Assembly: GCF_021650935.1 (NCBI RefSeq)
Contig: NZ_CP091244.1
Span: 2,108,001-2,172,000, forward strand
Direction: 5' to 3'
DNA: 64,000 nucleotides
From: Thiothrix winogradskyi
GTDB taxonomy: Bacteria; Pseudomonadota; Gammaproteobacteria; Thiotrichales; Thiotrichaceae
Position 1 is the stretch's first letter, and every line of letters begins with the position of its first letter. Of the stretch, positions 43,068-51,672 are shown piece by piece. The notes beneath the pieces are model-generated. The model saw only the letters and a program-made list of their open reading frames with translations, made no database searches and was not told the DNA's origin. The position numbers and the translations under genes are program-made.

Positions 43068-43684
43068 GTACACCGAATGTGCTGATTCTGGGGATTGGCA
43101 ACCTGTTGTGGGCTGATGAAGGTTTTGGGGTGCGGGCGTTGGAATACCTGCACGCTCATTACAGCTTTCCGCCCAATGTGACCGTGCTGGATGGCGGTAC
43201 GCAAGGCATTTATCTGGTGCAATATGTCGAGGAAGCCGATATTTTGGTGGTCTTCGATGCGGTGGATTACGGTTTGCCGCCCGGTACGCTCAAGCAAGTG
43301 CTGGATAATGAAGTGCCGCGTTTCATGGGCGCGAAGAAAATGAGCTTGCACCAGACCGGCTTTCAGGAAGTGCTGGCAATGGCGCAATTGCTGGATCGTT
43401 ACCCCGATAACCTGCTGCTGATTGGGGTGCAACCGGTGGAGCTGGACGATTTCGGGGGTAGCTTGCGTCCGCAAGTCAAAGTACAAATCGAACCGGCCAT
43501 ACAGATTGCGTTGGATTATCTGGCTCGGTTTGGCATTGCTGCGACACCCCGCACGACTGAATCCAGCGCCGAACCGCTTGCACCGACAGCATTACACCTG
43601 CACGACTACGAAACTTACCGCCCTAGCGAAACCGAAGCCTGCCGTATTGGTGATGAGCGTTGGCTGCAAAGGCTGGTGAGCTGA
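43064..43684 (+). CDS. hupD: Hydrogenase maturation protease HupD
   Basis: HupD cuts the C-terminal peptide from nickel-loaded HupL. The protein has 206 residues. The signature GIGNLLWADEGFGVRALEYL contains the metal-binding glutamate (ADEG), with GGTQG, the FDAVDYG aspartate and a later histidine (LHQTGF). It is coupled by overlap to hupC and to hupF (TGATG). Confidence 0.96.
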   Translation: MSTPNVLILGIGNLLWADEGFGVRALEYLHAHYSFPPNVTVLDGGTQGIYLVQYVEEADILVVFDAVDYGLPPGTLKQVLDNEVPRFMGAKKMSLHQTGFQEVLAMAQLLDRYPDNLLLIGVQPVELDDFGGSLRPQVKVQIEPAIQIALDYLARFGIAATPRTTESSAEPLAPTALHLHDYETYRPSETEACRIGDERWLQRLVS

Positions 43685-43992
43685 TGTGTATTGGCATTCC
43701 CATGCAGGTCATCGCTGTCCACGAATACGTCGCCATGTGTGAGCAAGCGGCCGGTAGTTTGCCGGAAACGGTGGATACCATGCTGGTTGGCTCAGTCAGT
43801 GTGGGCGATTGGTTGCTGGTGTACAAAGGTGCGGCACGAGAGCACTTGACGCCGGATCGAGCGCAACAGATTACCCAAGCATTGCAAGCCTTGGATGCGG
43901 TTCGGCATGGGCATGATTTCGAGGGATTTTTTACGGATTTGATTGAGCGCGAACCGCCATTACCTGCACATTTGAGGAGTACTTCGTCATGA
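43684..43992 (+). CDS. hupF: HypC-like hydrogenase chaperone HupF
   Basis: The protein has 102 residues starting MCIGIPMQV, where C2 is the functional cysteine of the HypC family. The start at 43684 is fixed by this motif. HupF is a HypC paralogue dedicated to HupL and protects the large subunit under oxygen in Rhizobium. The separate hypC lies at 45912. It overlaps hupG (ATGA). Confidence 0.93.
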   Translation: MCIGIPMQVIAVHEYVAMCEQAAGSLPETVDTMLVGSVSVGDWLLVYKGAAREHLTPDRAQQITQALQALDAVRHGHDFEGFFTDLIEREPPLPAHLRSTSS

Positions 43993-44405
43993 ATTTAGTC
44001 GAGCGTCTTACCCACGATTTAGGCTACCCGTTACTGGCGGATCATGTCGCGCTGGCGGCGTTTGCGGAACAGCAGGACAACAGCGTAATTTTTTTGCCTG
44101 CCAATCCGCAGCATTACCCGGAAACTTTGGATGTTGCCATTGTGTTGCCAGAACTGATGCGAATTTTCAGCGGGCGGATGCAGGCTGGGGTGGCTGATGT
44201 AAATTTTGCGCGGGAATTGGCGGGTAAATACAACATTACCGAATGGCCTGCATTGCTGTTTTTGCGCCACGGTGCTTACCTCGGCAGCATTGCACGGATG
44301 CGTGATTGGGGTGTGTATCTGAGCAAGATTAATGCGCTGCTTGCAGCACCCGTTCCCGTAAAAGCGCCCGGTATTGGTATTCCTGTGGTGGGGGTGATGT
44401 CATGA
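43989..44405 (+). CDS. hupG: Hydrogenase assembly protein HupG (HyaE family)
   Basis: The protein has 138 residues with a thioredoxin-like pattern but no CxxC. It includes VIFLPANPQHYPETLDVAIVLPEL and YNITEWPALLFLRHGAYLGSIARMRDW. HupG/HyaE binds the Tat signal of the small subunit as a chaperone. It is coupled on both sides by ATGA overlaps. Confidence 0.93.
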   Translation: MNLVERLTHDLGYPLLADHVALAAFAEQQDNSVIFLPANPQHYPETLDVAIVLPELMRIFSGRMQAGVADVNFARELAGKYNITEWPALLFLRHGAYLGSIARMRDWGVYLSKINALLAAPVPVKAPGIGIPVVGVMS

Positions 44406-45244
44406 TGAATATGCACTTATTGGGAATTCCCGTCGTCGGCATGGGATCGCAGCCGGAAGAAGACGATGAATTAAACTACATGCAGATGCCGCAGGGTATG
44501 GCGACTTACCGCCCCACGATTTTGCCGGAACAAGAGGATTTAGCGGATTACCCGCAGGTGTTTACCTTGCTGCAACAGGCTCAGGATTTGTTGGATGTGG
44601 GGGCAGGGCATCTTGATTTGTCCGCCGCGCAGCCTGCTGAAAAACGCTTGCTTAACCAGATTCTGGGTGAGGGCGAAGTCAGCATTCTGTTTGATACCGG
44701 CAATGGCGGGCACATCGAAATTCAGGAAACCAGCCTGCCCGGTGTGTGGTGGCATCGTACCTTGGACGCGCTCAAAACCTGTGTGGATGAAAGCGTGGAA
44801 GTGGCGGGGATTCCCGATTTGATTCGCAACACGACCTTTGCGAATGCTGCGCCGGTGCTAGCATTGCCTGATGTGCAGCATTTGCCGGAAGGTGTGATCA
44901 ATGCGCCGGGTTTGCTGGCGGAATTGCAGGAGCAAGTGCAACAGCAATACGTGGGGCATGTAATCAACCTGACCTTGCTACCGCTGTCGCCTGAAGACCT
45001 TGAGTGCATTACGCAAACTTTGAGTGTGGGCAAAGCGGCGATTCTGTCGCGGGGTTATGGCAATTGCCGGATTACCGCCACCGCTATCCGCCATGTGTGG
45101 TGGGTGCAGTATTTTAATTCTAGCGATACCCTGATTTTGAACACGCTGGAAGTGGTTGTCGTGCCATTGGTGGCGTGTGCCTCCAGCGAAGACTTGGCGG
45201 ATAGCCGCGAGCGTTTGCAGGAAATCCGTGAGGCATTGCAATGA
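44402..45244 (+). CDS. hupH: Hydrogenase expression protein HupH (HyaF family)
   Basis: The protein has 280 residues. Family features include IPVVGMGSQPEEDDELNYMQMP at the start, EGEVSI, the VWWHRTLD segment and the C-terminal VWWVQYFNSSDTLILNTLEVV. HupH/HyaF helps mature the small subunit; its biochemical action is unclear. It overlaps hupG and hupI by four bases each. Confidence 0.94.
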   Translation: MMNMHLLGIPVVGMGSQPEEDDELNYMQMPQGMATYRPTILPEQEDLADYPQVFTLLQQAQDLLDVGAGHLDLSAAQPAEKRLLNQILGEGEVSILFDTGNGGHIEIQETSLPGVWWHRTLDALKTCVDESVEVAGIPDLIRNTTFANAAPVLALPDVQHLPEGVINAPGLLAELQEQVQQQYVGHVINLTLLPLSPEDLECITQTLSVGKAAILSRGYGNCRITATAIRHVWWVQYFNSSDTLILNTLEVVVVPLVACASSEDLADSRERLQEIREALQ

Positions 45245-45474
45245 GCGCACCCCTCAATACGTTTGAAGGTTCGTACCTCGGTCATGCCGACCGGATTGCG
45301 GATAATGCCCGGTTGGAATGCAAGATTTGCTGGCACGTTTACGACCCCGCTGTGGGGGATGATTACTGGCAAATTTCCGCCGGAACGCCGTTTAGCGCAT
45401 TGCCTGATCACTGGCGCTGCCCAGAATGTGATGGCGATAAACATCAATTCATGTTGTTGCATGAGTCTGCCTGA
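45241..45474 (+). CDS. hupI: Hydrogenase rubredoxin HupI
   Basis: The protein has 77 residues. One Fe(Cys)4 site is formed by C27-x2-C30 (CKIC) and C60-x2-C63 (CPEC), with the rubredoxin core YDPAVGDDYWQISAGTPFSALPDHW around it. In hydrogenase operons this rubredoxin supports assembly of the small subunit in air. It overlaps hupJ by 14 bases. Confidence 0.95.
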   Translation: MSAPLNTFEGSYLGHADRIADNARLECKICWHVYDPAVGDDYWQISAGTPFSALPDHWRCPECDGDKHQFMLLHESA

Positions 45475-45901
45475 TCCACGCATTGCGTTACTGGAAGCGC
45501 ATTTCCGCGAAGTGGAAATGACGCGGATGCGGGATGTGCCGATCCTTAACCCGGCATTACAGGTGGAAGCGGTGGGTTTTCAATCCATTGAGTCAGGTTG
45601 TTTGGGGGTGTTGATTACCCCGTGGTTTATGAATCTGGTGTGGTTGCCGTCAGTTGAGAGGGGGGCAGACATGCCGGATTCGCCTTTGCTGGCCTTGCCA
45701 TCGGGTGAGTATGAATGCCAGCCTAATCATGCGTTGAGCGTCGGCAAGTTTTATACCTGTTCCTTGTTTTCTCCGGTGTTACAATTTGAGGATCAGGCGA
45801 CGGCGGTACTGACAGCGCAGGAAGTGATGAAACTGCTGCTCGGCGTACCCCCCTCTGCCAATGTCTCGCGGCGCGACTTTTTGCGCGGCAAATTTTCGTA
45901 A
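45461..45901 (+). CDS. hupJ: Hydrogenase assembly chaperone HupJ (HybE family)
   Basis: The protein has 146 residues from ATG 45461; a long upstream open frame lies over hupI and is not coding. Family motifs are MRDVPILNPALQVEAVGF, CLGVLITPWFMNLV and the C-terminal SRRDFLRG. HupJ/HybE works in large- and small-subunit quality control before export. The hypC gene follows after 10 bp. Confidence 0.94.
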   Translation: MSLPDPRIALLEAHFREVEMTRMRDVPILNPALQVEAVGFQSIESGCLGVLITPWFMNLVWLPSVERGADMPDSPLLALPSGEYECQPNHALSVGKFYTCSLFSPVLQFEDQATAVLTAQEVMKLLLGVPPSANVSRRDFLRGKFS

Positions 45902-45911
45902 GGAGAGCAGC

Positions 45912-46196
45912 ATGTGCCTCGGCATCCCCGGACAAATTACCGAACTGGTTGACCTTGAATTTCTCGTGGCTAAAGTGGACATCGGCGGGGTGAAACGCGA
46001 TGTCATTATCACTTGTGTGGTCGATGATGAACACCCGGCTGAAAGTTGCGTGGGCGATTGGGTGCTGGTACACGCCGGTTTCGCGATGAGCCGGTTGGAT
46101 GAGGAAGAAGCCGCACGCACGCTAGCCTTGCTGGCAGAACTCGGTGATATGCAGGCTGAGATCGACCTGATGCGGCAAGTGGAGACTTCCGCATGA
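45912..46196 (+). CDS. hypC: Hydrogenase maturation chaperone HypC
   Basis: The protein has 94 residues starting MCLGIPGQI, with the essential C2. HypC with HypD carries the Fe(CN)2CO group to the large subunit. AGGAGAGC precedes the ATG at 45912. It overlaps hypD (ATGA). Confidence 0.96.
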   Translation: MCLGIPGQITELVDLEFLVAKVDIGGVKRDVIITCVVDDEHPAESCVGDWVLVHAGFAMSRLDEEEAARTLALLAELGDMQAEIDLMRQVETSA

Positions 46197-47326
46197 AATA
46201 CATGGATGAATTCCGTGACCCGGCTACCGCCAAAAAACTGGTGGAGGAAATCAAACGCCTTGCACCCATCGCTCGCGGTCAACGCGATATGCCGCTGCAA
46301 ATCATGGAATTCTGCGGTGGGCATACCCACACCTTATTCAAATACGGCATTGAGTCAATGTTGCCTGCTGACATTGAAATGGTGCATGGCCCCGGCTGTC
46401 CGGTATGCGTCTTACCAATGGCACGGGTCGACGATTGCGTAGCCATTGCGGAACAGCCCGGCGTGATTTTTACTACGTTTGGCGATGCCATGCGTGTACC
46501 CGGTACGCGCAAAAGTTTGCTGCAAGCCAAGGCGGATGGTTGCGATGTGCGCATGGTGTATTCGCCGATGGATGCGCTCGCCATTGCCCGCAAAAATCCT
46601 GAGCGCGACATAGTGTTTTTTGCGTTGGGGTTTGAAACGACTATGCCGAGTACGGCGCTGACGCTGTTGCAGGCACACCGCGAAGGGCTGAAAAACTTTT
46701 CGCTGTTCTGCAATCACATTACCACGCCTGCGACGATGCGGGCGATTCTCACCGACCCCGATTTGCGGCTGGACGGTTTCCTCGCACCCGGTCACGTCAG
46801 CATGGTGATCGGCGCACATCCGTATGATTTCGTGACCCGCGATTATCACAAGCCGTTGGTGATTACCGGGTTTGAGCCGCTGGATATTTTGCAAGCCTTG
46901 TGGATGCTGGTGAAACAGTTTGCCGAAGGGCGTTGCGAAGTCGAGAATCAATATGCGCGGATTGTGCCGGAAGCGGGCAATGTCGCGGGGTTGAAAGCCA
47001 TTGCCGAGGTGTACGAAACGCGGGAACACAGCGAGTTTCGGGGCTTGGGCAATATTGGCGATGCGGGTATCCAGATTCGGGAAGCGTATGCGGCTTACGA
47101 TGCGGAGAGGAAGTTTAAGCTCCAAGCGGCGGCGAGTACGCATGATCCCGAACACCTCAAGTGCGCGGATGTATTGCGCGGGGTCATGAAGCCGTGGGAA
47201 TGCCCAGCGTTTGCGAAGACGTGCAATCCGCAGAATCCGTTGGGGGCGTTGATGGTGTCGCCGGAAGGTTCGTGCGCGGCGTATTACGCTTATGGCAAGC
47301 TGGCGAAACGCAAGGAAACCGCATGA
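46193..47326 (+). CDS. hypD: Hydrogenase Fe-S maturation protein HypD
   Basis: HypD is the 4Fe-4S scaffold on which the Fe(CN)2CO unit is assembled. The protein has 377 residues. Conserved elements are MEFCGGHTHTLFKYG, GPGCPVCVLP (redox CxxC) and the cluster cysteines near the end (CPAFAKTCNPQNPLGALMVSPEGSC, split across the segment). It is coupled to hypC and hypE by ATGA overlaps. Confidence 0.97.
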   Translation: MKYMDEFRDPATAKKLVEEIKRLAPIARGQRDMPLQIMEFCGGHTHTLFKYGIESMLPADIEMVHGPGCPVCVLPMARVDDCVAIAEQPGVIFTTFGDAMRVPGTRKSLLQAKADGCDVRMVYSPMDALAIARKNPERDIVFFALGFETTMPSTALTLLQAHREGLKNFSLFCNHITTPATMRAILTDPDLRLDGFLAPGHVSMVIGAHPYDFVTRDYHKPLVITGFEPLDILQALWMLVKQFAEGRCEVENQYARIVPEAGNVAGLKAIAEVYETREHSEFRGLGNIGDAGIQIREAYAAYDAERKFKLQAAASTHDPEHLKCADVLRGVMKPWECPAFAKTCNPQNPLGALMVSPEGSCAAYYAYGKLAKRKETA

Positions 47327-48348
47327 ACCTCACCGGCACTATCACCCTCGCCCACGGCAGTGGCGGACGCGCCATGCACCAACTGGTCGACGACCTAATC
47401 CGTAGCACCTTCAGCAATCCGCTACTAGAAGAAGGCGAAGACCAAGCCCGCATCCCACTTGCAGAACTGGTTGCGCAAGGCGACCGCTTGGCATTCACCA
47501 CCGATTCTTACGTTGTCACCCCGTTGGAGTTCCCCGGTGGCAATATCGGTACACTCGCCATCAATGGCACGGTTAACGATCTCGCTGTCGGGGGCGCGAA
47601 ACCGCTGTACCTGAGTTGCGGTTTCATTATTGAAGAAGGTTTGCCGTTGGAAATCTTTGCTCGCATTTTACAAGCGATGCGCTTGGCGGCGGATGAGGCA
47701 GGTGTGCAAATCGTCACGGGTGATACCAAAGTGGTGCAACGCGGCGGCGCGGATAAGTTGTTTATCAATACCGCTGGCGTGGGCGTGATTCCAGCAGGTT
47801 TCAACCCGTCCGCTGGCGGTGCGCAAGTGGGTGATGTGGTGATTGTCAACGGCTGGTTGGGTGATCATGGTGCAGCAATCCTGAATGCGCGGGGTGATTT
47901 GGCGTTGGAAGCGGATATTGAATCCGATTGCGCCCCGTTGAATGCCTTGGTGGAAGCGATGTTTGCGGTTTGCCCCGACATTCATTGCTTGCGCGATGCA
48001 ACCCGTGGCGGGTTGGCGACGGTGCTGAATGAATTTGCGGAACGTTCCGGCGTGGATATGGTGCTGAAGGAAGATACGTTGCCGATTCGTACCCCGGTGC
48101 GCGGTATGTGCGAAATTCTGGGGCTAGACCCGCTGTATTTGGCGAATGAAGGCAAGCTGGTCGCCGTTGTTCCGGCAGCGGCAGCGTTGGCGGTAGTGGC
48201 GGCGATGCAGCGCATCCCCGCAGGCTATCACGCTTGTATTATCGGCGAAGTGCAGGAAGGCGACGGGCATGTGATCTTGCAAACCGCTTTCGGTGGGGAA
48301 CGGATTGTTGATATGCTGCCGGGAGAGCAGTTACCGCGCATTTGCTGA
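47323..48348 (+). CDS. hypE: Carbamoyl-dehydratase HypE
   Basis: HypE converts a carbamoyl group, received from HypF on its C-terminal cysteine, to thiocyanate, the source of the cyanide ligands. The protein has 341 residues from ATG 47323. It has the PurM-like ATP-binding fold (AHGSGGRAMHQLV, DSYVVTPLEFPGGNIG) and ends PRIC with the acceptor cysteine as last residue. The REP array begins 24 bases after the stop, separating it from hypF. Confidence 0.97.
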   Translation: MNLTGTITLAHGSGGRAMHQLVDDLIRSTFSNPLLEEGEDQARIPLAELVAQGDRLAFTTDSYVVTPLEFPGGNIGTLAINGTVNDLAVGGAKPLYLSCGFIIEEGLPLEIFARILQAMRLAADEAGVQIVTGDTKVVQRGGADKLFINTAGVGVIPAGFNPSAGGAQVGDVVIVNGWLGDHGAAILNARGDLALEADIESDCAPLNALVEAMFAVCPDIHCLRDATRGGLATVLNEFAERSGVDMVLKEDTLPIRTPVRGMCEILGLDPLYLANEGKLVAVVPAAAALAVVAAMQRIPAGYHACIIGEVQEGDGHVILQTAFGGERIVDMLPGEQLPRIC

Positions 48349-48371
48349 TATAGCGGTTGTCGGTGGTAGTT

Positions 48372-49135
48372 GTAGGGGCGGTTCGCGAACCGCCCCTACG
48401 GGTGATCGTATAACCGGTTGAACCGTGCGGTTGTCGGTGGGGTTGTAAGGGCGGTTCGCGAACCGCCCCTACGGATGATCGTATAACCCGTTGGACCATG
48501 CGATTGTCTGTTGGGGTTGTAAGGGCGGTTCGCGAACCGCCCCTACGGGTGATCGTATAACCTGTTGAACCATGCGACTGTCTGTCGGTGTTGTAAGGGC
48601 GGTTCGCGAACCGCCCCTACGGGTGATCGTATAACCTGTTGAATCATGCGATTGTTTGTTGGGGTTGTAAGGGCGGTTCGCGAACCGCCCCTACGGGTGA
48701 TCGTATAACCCGTTGGACCATGCGATTGTCTGTTGGGGTTGCAAGGGCGGTTCGCGAACCGCCCTACGGTGATCGTATAACCTGTTGAATCATGCGATTG
48801 TTTGTTGGGGTTGTAAGGGCGGTTCGCGAACCGCCCCTACGGGTGATCGTATAACCCGTTGGATCATGCGATTGTCTGTTGGGGTTGTAAGGGCGGTTCG
48901 CGAACCGCCCCTACGGGTGATCGTATAACCTGTTGAATCATGCGACTGTCTGTCGGTATTGTAAGGGCGGTTCGCGAACCGCCCCTACGGATGATCGTGT
49001 AACCCGTTGGACCATACGATTGTCGGTGGGGTTGTAAGGGCGGTTCGCGAACCGCCCCTACGGATGATCGTGTAACCCGTTGGACCATGCGATTGTCTGT
49101 TGGGGTTGTAAGGGCGGTTCGCGAACCGCCCCTAC
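48372..49135. repeat. Tandem REP array, 11 copies of a 28-bp palindrome, about 74-bp period
   Basis: Each unit has the palindrome GTAAGGGCGGTTCGCGAACC then GCCCCTAC. The copies start at 48372, 48445, 48519, 48593, 48667, 48741, 48813, 48887, 48961, 49034 and 49108. The first is a perfect palindrome beginning GTAG. The sixth is one base short. The roughly 46-bp stretches between them are also conserved (GGGTGATCGTATAACC..GTTG). Two sub-types of these stretches tend to alternate, hinting at a two-unit higher-order repeat. All of 48349-49166 is filled by this array; I see no gene in it. Confidence 0.97.
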
Positions 49136-49166
49136 GGATTACTCACATTTCACATTAGAGGGCGTG

Positions 49167-49688
49167 ATGAAATATAATCCTGACATCCATCACCGTAGAT
49201 CCATCAGATTGAAAAATTATGATTATTCCTGTGCTGGGATGTATTTCGTTACTATTTGCATTGAAAACCGCGAATGTCTTTTGGGTGAAGTTATTGAGGG
49301 ACAAATGCACATGAGCGATGCCGGGCGGATTGTTGCTGAGACATGGCAATGGCTGGCATCTCAACATGATTACATCGTACTGGATGAGTGGGTGATTATG
49401 CCTAACCATATTCACGGAATTATCGCGATCGTTGATGCCGGTAGGGACGGTTCGCGAACCGCCCCTACGGAAAAACAAAAACCATTAGGGCGTTTGATTG
49501 GCGCATTTAAGACCGTATCAAGCAAACGTATCAATATCATGCGAGATTCCCCCGGTAGTAAGCTATGGCAACGCAATTATTGGGAGCATATCGTGCGTAA
49601 TGAGCAATCACTGCAACAAATACGCCAATACATTGTTCACAACCCACAAACGTGGATAGATGACCAATTAAATCCGGTATTAGCATGA
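49167..49688 (+). CDS. REP-associated tyrosine transposase (RAYT, IS200-like Y1 family)
   Basis: The protein has 173 residues. Family features are RRSIRLKNYDYSCAGMYFVTI at the start, the HUH-type motif VIMPNHIHGII, and the C-terminal LWQRNYWEHIVRNEQSLQQIRQYI, where the tyrosines of the Y1 helix lie. It starts at ATG 49167 with GAGGGCG upstream. A copy of the REP palindrome lies in frame at 49441-49468 and encodes GRDGSRTAP between the HUH part and the C-terminal helices. The adjacent array is its likely substrate family. Confidence 0.92.
   Translation: MKYNPDIHHRRSIRLKNYDYSCAGMYFVTICIENRECLLGEVIEGQMHMSDAGRIVAETWQWLASQHDYIVLDEWVIMPNHIHGIIAIVDAGRDGSRTAPTEKQKPLGRLIGAFKTVSSKRINIMRDSPGSKLWQRNYWEHIVRNEQSLQQIRQYIVHNPQTWIDDQLNPVLA
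49441..49468. repeat. REP palindrome inside the RAYT gene
   Basis: GTAGGGACGGTTCGCGAACC then GCCCCTAC differs from the array's first copy by one base. It is 28 bp long and sits within codons that keep the reading frame open. Confidence 0.92.
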
Positions 49689-49722
49689 CTTTGGAATATG
49701 CATGAAACAATCGTGCCTAATC

Positions 49723-49754
49723 GTAGGGGCGGTTCGCGAATCGTCCGCCTATTA
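49723..49754. repeat. Degenerate REP copy downstream of the RAYT gene
   Basis: The left half GTAGGGGCGGTTCGCGAA is intact, but the right arm is altered (TCGTCCGCCTATTAC). It lies in the 115-bp gap before the YkgJ-type gene. Confidence 0.8.
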
Positions 49755-49803
49755 CAATCACCCTTACGACCATGCTTGCCGATACCATCACAAGGAATGA
49801 TTG

Positions 49804-50427
49804 ATGACTAAAAAAGCCGCTTACGGCAAACCCCAACGCCTAAAATTCCCCGCTGCTGAAGCCGAAAACAAATGGCTGGGTTACGCCTTCGACGCTTATT
49901 ACCGCGCTGATGTCGGTGTCGCTAAAGGCATCCAGCAAGAGGAGCGTAATGGTCATAAACTCGCCTGTGCGAAAGGCTGTTCCAATTGTTGCAAGAGCCA
50001 CACCACTATTCCGATTTTTCCGCTGGAATTGCTGGGGCTGTATTGGTATGTCACTAAAATCATGCCCGCTGAAACACGTACCCGTTTGAAGCCGCAACTG
50101 GCGAATCATGTGGCAGGGCAACCTTGCCCGTTTTTGCTGGAGGGCGCTTGCAGCGTGCACCCGATGCGCCCGCTGGCGTGCCGCCATTTCAATGTGTTTG
50201 GCAAAACGTGTGTGGAAGGCGAGGATGCTTTCTATACGCGCCGCGAGGATGTGTTGACCCCGCTCAAAGTGCATCAGGATGCGGCTTATGAGGCGATGTT
50301 GCCGTTTCATGGCATGGTCACGCCGGAGCAGAAACAGGCAGCGATGCAGCATGGTTACGTGCAACAACAAGCGCGGGTCTTGCAGGAAATTGATTGGGCG
50401 CATTTAGCCGCACGGATTACCGAGTAA
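49804..50427 (+). CDS. YkgJ-family cysteine-cluster protein
   Basis: The protein has 207 residues. A cysteine cluster typical of the CxxxCxxCC family (annotated as zinc- or iron-chelating) is present: CAKGCSNCC, then CPFLLEGACSVHPMRPLACRHF. TTG 49801 precedes ATG 49804; I chose ATG. The biochemical role is unknown. It is an intact gene in an otherwise decayed, repeat-rich zone. Confidence 0.85.
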   Translation: MTKKAAYGKPQRLKFPAAEAENKWLGYAFDAYYRADVGVAKGIQQEERNGHKLACAKGCSNCCKSHTTIPIFPLELLGLYWYVTKIMPAETRTRLKPQLANHVAGQPCPFLLEGACSVHPMRPLACRHFNVFGKTCVEGEDAFYTRREDVLTPLKVHQDAAYEAMLPFHGMVTPEQKQAAMQHGYVQQQARVLQEIDWAHLAARITE

Positions 50428-50432
50428 AAAAC

Positions 50433-50803
50433 ATGACAAAAACACCTGAAACCAAGGGCTTCGACGAATCCCTGTTGTGGGATACGCGGGAAATTTGGGG
50501 GAAGTGTCTGCCGATACCTTTTTCAAGGAATTGACCAGCGCGGATATTGCCGATACCTATCACCGTTGGCGTATGGCTGATACGTGTGAGGATGGTGGGT
50601 GTAAGGGCGGTTCGCGAACCGCCCCTACGGGGTATGTGGATATTGCGGGGTTTTGTAAAGCGGCGACATTGGCTGACATCAAAGCCAACGATTATGTGCT
50701 GACGCCGGGGCGCTATGTCGGCGCAGCAGAAATCGCCGACGACGGCATCGCGTTTGAAACCAAGATTCGCAAGAATTTGGCGGTGTTGGGGTATGGGGAA
50801 TAA
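50433..50803 (+). pseudogene. Remnant of a type I restriction-modification methyltransferase (hsdM)
   Basis: The N-terminus (TKGFDESLLWDT) matches the start of HsdM. After a deletion and a frame change the sequence continues with HsdM C-terminal motifs: NLGEVSADTFFKELTSADIA, DTYHRWR, then AGFCKAATLADIKANDYVLT and PGRYVGA, ending KIRKNLAVLGYGE. The methyltransferase core (NPPF/Y and SAM motifs) is gone. A REP palindrome at 50601-50628 replaces part of the linker and adds GCKGGSRTAPTG in frame. It cannot be a functional methylase. Confidence 0.85.
50601..50628. repeat. REP palindrome inside the hsdM remnant
   Basis: GTAAGGGCGGTTCGCGAACC then GCCCCTAC is identical to the major array copy and is read in frame in the C-terminal part of the remnant. 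Confidence 0.95.
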
Positions 50804-50859
50804 GCAATGGCTTTTATGCTATGTTTGGAACTGGTAAAACCATGCGGAGAAACGGAAAA

Positions 50860-51444
50860 ATGAGTGCAGCACAACAGTTACAGGAACTGTACACCTACGC
50901 TGATTACGCAAAATGGCCGGAAGGTGAACATTGGGAACTGATTGACGGTGTGGCGTATGCAATGGCAGCACCGTCAAGGCAACATCAGGATGTGGTATTG
51001 GAATTAGGCTCGCAAATTTTGCAACATCTACGCGGTAAACCTTGCCGCCCTTATGTCGCCCCGTTTGATGTCCGTCTGCCACGCCAACAGGAAGCTGACG
51101 ACAAGGTGGATACCACCGTGCAGCCTGATATTTCGGTGATTTGTGAGCGTAGCAAGCTTGATGATAAAGGCTGTCGCGGTGCGCCGGACTGGATTATTGA
51201 GGTCGTGTCGCCGTCTTCCGCGATTATGGACATGGAAAAAAAGCGCAGGCTTTACGAACGGCACGGGGTCAAAGAATACTGGATTGTTCACCCGTCTGAC
51301 CGCTGGTTGATGGTGTATACCTTGGGCGAAGACGGCAAATACGGGCAGTTCCAACTGTTTGGGTTGGATGAGCCTGCGACCGTTGGCTTGTTCCCAGAAT
51401 TGAGCATTGACTGGGCGTTTTTGAATGATGATCAAATAGGGTAA
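50860..51444 (+). CDS. Uma2-family protein, copy 3
   Basis: The protein has 194 residues from ATG 50860 (MSAAQQLQ); an in-frame ATG at 50821 is a weaker choice. The family core is intact: YAKWPEGEHWELIDGVAYAM, the strand VQPDISVICE, and the nuclease-like APDWIIEVVSPSS with RHGVKEYWIV. It is longer than and distinct from copies 1 and 2, so it is a separate subfamily. It sits among remnants of restriction and toxin genes. Confidence 0.85.
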   Translation: MSAAQQLQELYTYADYAKWPEGEHWELIDGVAYAMAAPSRQHQDVVLELGSQILQHLRGKPCRPYVAPFDVRLPRQQEADDKVDTTVQPDISVICERSKLDDKGCRGAPDWIIEVVSPSSAIMDMEKKRRLYERHGVKEYWIVHPSDRWLMVYTLGEDGKYGQFQLFGLDEPATVGLFPELSIDWAFLNDDQIG

Positions 51445-51451
51445 TAGCTAT

Positions 51452-51616
51452 GTCACGCAACACTGCAAAGACTACAAGCTCATGGCGAAACGGCATAAAG
51501 ATATGGAGAAAGTACAAACCGTCATTGGGCTGCTGGCGAATGACGATGAGTCGCTGGAATTGCACGATTTAACCCTCGCCAGGACGGGTACGCACGCTGA
51601 CCTGTTTAAGAAATAA
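51452..51616 (+). pseudogene. Remnant of a YafQ/RelE-type toxin with internal deletion
   Basis: The 54-codon frame reads QHCKDYKLMAKRHKDMEKVQ and TVIGLLAND, matching the YafQ N-terminus. It then jumps to LELHDLTLARTGTHADLFKK, matching the C-terminal strand LxRTGTHxDLF. The middle, including the catalytic HPLxG...H region, is missing. It has no clear start codon (the first in-frame ATG is at 51485), and no antitoxin gene is recognised beside it. Confidence 0.75.
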
Positions 51617-51672
51617 TGGCAAATAATGATGACTGAATCCAGCCGTATCGAATACAAACAAACCGCTGTTTT

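Noticed and set aside
48239..49088. Open reading frames on both strands across the REP array
   Set aside because: They are only the translated palindrome (AVREPPLQ / GGSRTAPT), without start signals or family similarity.
48372..49135. Regular repeats of 28 bp with about 46-bp intervals that resemble a CRISPR array
   Set aside because: The intervals are themselves nearly identical instead of unique, the repeat is a full palindrome, copies occur singly elsewhere (49441, 50601), and no cas gene is present.
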